A DNA stretch of 64,000 bases from Zoroaster sp. YZ-2022 (taxonomy: Eukaryota > Echinodermata > Asteroidea > Forcipulatida > Zoroasteridae). Each line of letters starts with the position of its first letter. The first letter of the stretch is position 1. Shown here in pieces: positions 60,956 through 64,000 of this stretch. A program made the translations under genes and the position numbers. The stretch spans positions 2,508,992 through 2,572,991 of the forward strand of contig CM055816.1 in assembly GCA_029582265.1 (NCBI GenBank), written 5' to 3'. Under the pieces are notes generated by a model. That model was given only the letters and a program-made list of their open reading frames with translations, had not been told where the DNA came from and searched no databases.

Positions 60956-62678
60956 AGAACATGATTAACCAGGCAAAAATAACTCACTACTCATCTCTTG
61001 TGAAAGATAGCTCTGGTGATCAGAAAAAAAACTCTTTAACATTGTTGAAAAGCTGCTTCATAAACCCAAAGCTCCAGTGCTTCCATCTACACACTCCGAC
61101 CAGGACCTCGCAAATGCTTTTTCAAACTTGTTTGTCACAAAAATTGAGAATATCCGCCGTTCTTTTCCCATTCTATCACAAACACCAACACGCAAGGATC
61201 CACAATGTAGACTGTCCATGTTTGAGCCTACTAGTGTTACGGAGATCAAGAAAATCATCATGAAATCACCATCAAAATCATGTGAACTTGATCCAGTACC
61301 AACTTCGCTAATAAAACAAAATATTGATGTGTTTGCTAAGTATATCACAATTATTGTAAACAGATCTCTTTCTTCCGGTTGTTTCCCTAATAGCCAGAAG
61401 GTTGCTCATGTTAAACCACTCCTAAAGAAACCCAATTTGGACAAGGAGGAAGTTTTCAAAAATTACCGACCAGTAGCGAATTTAAAGTACCTTGGAAAAA
61501 CAATCGAGCGAGTTGTTTCATCACGGATCTCTGATCATGTTCGTGCTAATAACCTGTCGGACACATTTCAGTCAGCCTACAAACCATTTCATGGAACGGA
61601 AACTGCTCTTCTTCGCGTCAACAATGACATTTTATCTGCCATGGATGAGGGGAAAATCACTGCATTAGTTTTGTTAGACTTAAGCGCCGCTTTTGACACG
61701 GTCGATCATAAAATCCTTCTCTCCCGCCTTCAATATCATCTTGGAATACATGACACAGCCCTGGATTGGTGTAAGTCCTACCTGTTAAATAGGCCTCAGC
61801 ATGTTTGTATTGGTAACGCTATCTCCGAGCCTGTTATTCTTGACTATTCTGTACCCCAAGGCTCTATGCTCGGCCCACAGCGGTTTACTGTTTATACCTT
61901 TCCAGTTCGTGATATCATTTTGAAGTATAATTTAAATTACCATGTTTACGCTGATGACACGCAGCTTTACATTACTTTTAAATCTTCTCAAGAACCTGCT
62001 GATTCCTGCATTAAAACACTGGAGAAATGTATTCAAGAGATTCGAAGTTGGATGAGACAAAATTTCCTGAAATTGAACGATGAAAAAACAGAATTTGTTC
62101 TATTTGGATCACGTCAGCAATTGTCTAAAGTTTCTCTTCCATGTATTACAATTGGTGACTCGCAGATAACCCCCTCATTACATGCACGTAATTTGGGTGT
62201 TATATTTGACTCGACAATGACTTTAAAACCACATATCTCCAACATTGTTCGCATATCATCATTTCACATCAGAAATATAAGCCGAATTAGGAAATACTTG
62301 AATAAAAGTGCTGCTGAACAAATTATACATGCGTTTGTCACATCAAGGCTCGATAACGGCAATGCTCTCCTTTACGGTCTCCCGCAGAATCAAATATCTC
62401 GTCTTCAGCACATACAAAACACAGCAGCTCGTGTTGTGACTTTGTCCAGAAAGTCATGCCATATCACGCCAATCTTGAAAGAACTGCACTGGCTTCCTGT
62501 TTCACAGAGAATTGTTTTTAAACTTATGCTAATTGTTCACAAATCTTTCAATAACATTGCTCCAATTTATATTTCTGAACTGCTTAAAGTCTACACTCCA
62601 TCACGCAAGTTGCGCTCCAGCAACATGTCACTCCTAAAGGCCCTGTCACAAGAAACCGAATTGCAAGAACGTTCGTAA
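60952..62678 (+). pseudogene. LINE reverse transcriptase, long open frame
   Basis: 533 open residues from 61077, preceded by a short linker in another frame. Motifs: 'SPSKSCELDPVPTSLIKQ', 'KNYRPVANLKYLGKTIERVV', 'LSAAFDTVDHKILLSRL' (first Asp), 'YSVPQGSMLGPQ', 'HVYADDTQLYITF' (Asp pair, about 61950), 'FLKLNDEKTEFVLFGS', and 'RNLGVIFDSTM', all as expected for CR1-like elements. The C-terminal tail begins 'HWLPVSQRIVFKLMLIVHKS' and ends early by a frameshift near 62640. Confidence 0.9.
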
Positions 62679-63043
62679 ACCTTATTGAAAAATTAATATT
62701 TTTCTAGTACGGTGGAGAACGGACATAAAATGCAATTCATAAACTGTCTCATACCGCCCCAGTACCGTTCTGTTTCCGTACCAGTACCGTATACAGCATA
62801 AAATGGTCAATTTTATCCAGAATTTAGCAATTTTGTCCGAGCCGAGACAGTACTGTTGACGAATTCACCGTTGCTAAACCTAACCATTACCGTTCTAAGA
62901 CCGTTCTAAGACCGAACACACGAATCAATACCGTTCTATAAACTGTTGCGCACCGCACATAACTTACCAAAACCTTACCAACACCTTACCAATACCGAAC
63001 GCATACCGACCGGCAACCGTCGGAAACGGGTGGCTAGCGAGTG

Positions 63044-63051
63044 TATAAATA
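63044..63051 (+). promoter_or_regulatory. TATA box of the MADF gene
   Basis: tataaata about 97 bases before the ATG, in an otherwise GC-rich context with no better TATA match. A transcription start near 63075 would leave a leader of about 65 bases. Confidence 0.5.
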
Positions 63052-63140
63052 AGCGTCTCCGTTCAAATTAAAATCTTTACAGTTCCGGATATCGACGAGA
63101 ACACTACGAGAACACTACTAAATCATTCTCCAGATTCAAG

Positions 63141-63731
63141 ATGGGCAAAAGAGGACGCGGTGATGGTGACCGTGGTGCTGCTAGTCGTGGTGCCGGTGGT
63201 CGTGGCGTTGGTGGTCGTTGTGAATCTCCTGCCCCTGAAGCTGCAGATGTAATAACAGCTGATGTCCACGATGTCCTCCCTCCCCGTGGTGGTCGTCGTG
63301 CTGGTCGTGGTGCTGCTGCTCGTGGTAGAGGTCGTGTTATTGCTGCTCGTGGTCGTGGTAGGGGTGCTGTTGGCCATGATGAGCCTGCCATTCACGGGGG
63401 GACTAGCAGCAGCAGTTCTCCAGCAAGAGAAGAGGAGGTGCAGGCTGAAGCTGATTTGGAGGTTGAGGATGAGGCTGAGCCAGCTGCTTCACAGTCCAAG
63501 AGCACGAAGAGGAAGGCTAAAATCAGCTACCAGGTGAAGGCTAATGATGAGACGAAGCTGATTGAGTGGATCGAAGGCGAGGAGTTTTTGTGGAACCATC
63601 TCAATTCCAATTATAAGAATACCCAGATGAAAGCTGCCAGGTGGGAGGAGAAGGGACAGGAGTTGGGCTACACTGGAACTCATTTGAAGGGCTGGTGGTC
63701 GCAGATGAGGGATATGTGGACAAAAATTTGA
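63141..63731 (+). CDS. RG-rich protein with MADF/Myb-like domain, transposon-borne
   Basis: 196 residues. The first 85 are dominated by Arg-Gly and Ala repeats ('GRGDGDRGAASRGAGGRGVG', 'RGRGRVIAARGRGRGAVG'), suited to nucleic-acid binding. An acidic linker (about 95-120) follows, then a basic patch 'KSTKRKAKISYQ', then a MADF/Myb-like domain: 'LIEWIEGEEFLWNHLNSNYK', 'RWEEKGQELGY' and 'LKGWWSQMRDMWTKI', with regularly spaced Trp. The stop comes at the end of the domain, so a longer C-terminal part may be missing. Harbinger-type elements use such a second protein to bind DNA and help the transposase; that this one does so is inference. The opposite-strand frames are shadows of the GC-rich repeats. 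Confidence 0.65.
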   Translation: MGKRGRGDGDRGAASRGAGGRGVGGRCESPAPEAADVITADVHDVLPPRGGRRAGRGAAARGRGRVIAARGRGRGAVGHDEPAIHGGTSSSSSPAREEEVQAEADLEVEDEAEPAASQSKSTKRKAKISYQVKANDETKLIEWIEGEEFLWNHLNSNYKNTQMKAARWEEKGQELGYTGTHLKGWWSQMRDMWTKI

Positions 63732-64000
63732 TCATATTTATACTACATGTGTGTCATGCACGGATTGTTCGGAGAACGGTCGTGATTAGTGCGTGATAGA
63801 CGGTAGATACACGGTAGTTATAAGTTTACGACGTTGTAAGGAACGGAGCGAACGGGGAAGGTAAGGTGAAGTGCGGTATCGGCTCTGTATCAGAACGCTA
63901 TCCAATCGTTCGTGATCCGGTACTGGTACGCTGATATCAAACCTTGCCGTATCAGTAACGGCTTATAAACGGCAAAAGAGATCCAATACCGAGCTGATAG

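Larger units (their letters stand above)
59470..62707 (+). mobile_element. CR1-like LINE, nearly full length
   Basis: N-terminal region with a 2A-like motif, an apurinic-type endonuclease and a reverse transcriptase, in that order. The 3' end is cut off at 62707 by a TACGG-ended element, before the usual LINE tail. The 5' end is interrupted by the Harbinger derivative. Three frameshifts separate the reading frames at about 60130, 60850-60950 and 61080. Confidence 0.88.
62708..64000 (+). mobile_element. Third TACGG-ended element with MADF gene (right end outside)
   Basis: Begins TACGGTGGAGAACGGACATA inside the 3' end of the LINE. The first 300 bp contain many accgttct, cgtaccagtaccg and accttacc words; the last 250 bp of the window contain their inverted forms (agaacggt, cggtactggtacg, ggtaagg). 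The word cgtaccagtaccg lies 69 bp from the left end, and its mirror copy ends about 70 bp before the end of the window, so the right end should lie very close to or just past 64000. Between them is one small gene with its own TATA box. About 1.3 kb in all. Confidence 0.65.

Noticed and set aside
63104..63395. Minus-strand frames rich in Pro/Arg or Thr
   Set aside because: Complement of the RG-rich N-terminal region of the MADF gene; no independent support.

Overview
This is eukaryotic, almost certainly metazoan, DNA. It is AT-rich and mostly non-coding, with short phase-1 exons bounded by GT/AG splice sites and a dense mix of animal transposable elements: Polinton/Maverick, Gypsy LTR, CR1/Jockey-like LINEs, PIF/Harbinger, mariner-type and integrase-fold DNA transposons. 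The recurrent 'taggccta' words and the EGF plus fibrinogen-domain gene suggest a marine deuterostome, perhaps an echinoderm. That guess is weak.

Layout. 0-16.6 kb is gene-poor: eroded LINE 3' fragments (2.7 and 12 kb), a tRNA-derived SINE-like head (6.9 kb), a 476-bp foldback element with a 7-bp target duplication whose empty-site paralogue lies at 2.3 kb, a 345-bp direct repeat (12.7/13.3 kb) and a minisatellite (14.6-15.1 kb). 16,606-30,066 is a Polinton with 200-bp terminal inverted repeats and a putative 5-bp target duplication. It carries a Cys-rich protein, a Gly-rich hydrophobic protein, two tandem paralogous genes starting MASIYGPSR, a broken retroviral-type integrase and a broken protein-primed DNA polymerase B. 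I see no capsid, protease or packaging-ATPase gene. Two younger elements sit inside it: a 5,039-bp TACGG-ended transposon (6-bp target duplication) with an intron-containing zinc-ribbon gene, and a 599-bp mariner-type foldback element that interrupts the polymerase exonuclease motif. A second polymerase fragment lies at 31.3-33.0 kb.

33.6-57.1 kb holds the one likely host gene, on the + strand: an extracellular protein with an unidentified Cys-containing exon, seven intact and one broken EGF-like exons (all in symmetric phase 1), and a phase-1 exon resembling the start of a fibrinogen-like domain. Exons and introns were duplicated together. The 13.6-kb interval before the fibrinogen-like exon is packed with transposons: a second TACGG-ended element (45,532-56,849) with palindromic 21-bp arrays in its ends and an integrase-fold transposase, itself invaded by a Harbinger MITE, a complete Gypsy element (TSD agctg) and a 5'-truncated LINE.

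57.1-64 kb holds repeats, a Harbinger deletion derivative, a nearly full-length CR1-like LINE with a 2A-like motif, and a third TACGG-ended element that cuts the LINE 3' end and carries an RG-rich protein with a MADF/Myb-like domain. The strongest candidate for something undescribed is the set of three TACGG-ended elements with short repeats in or near their ends and different cargo genes.
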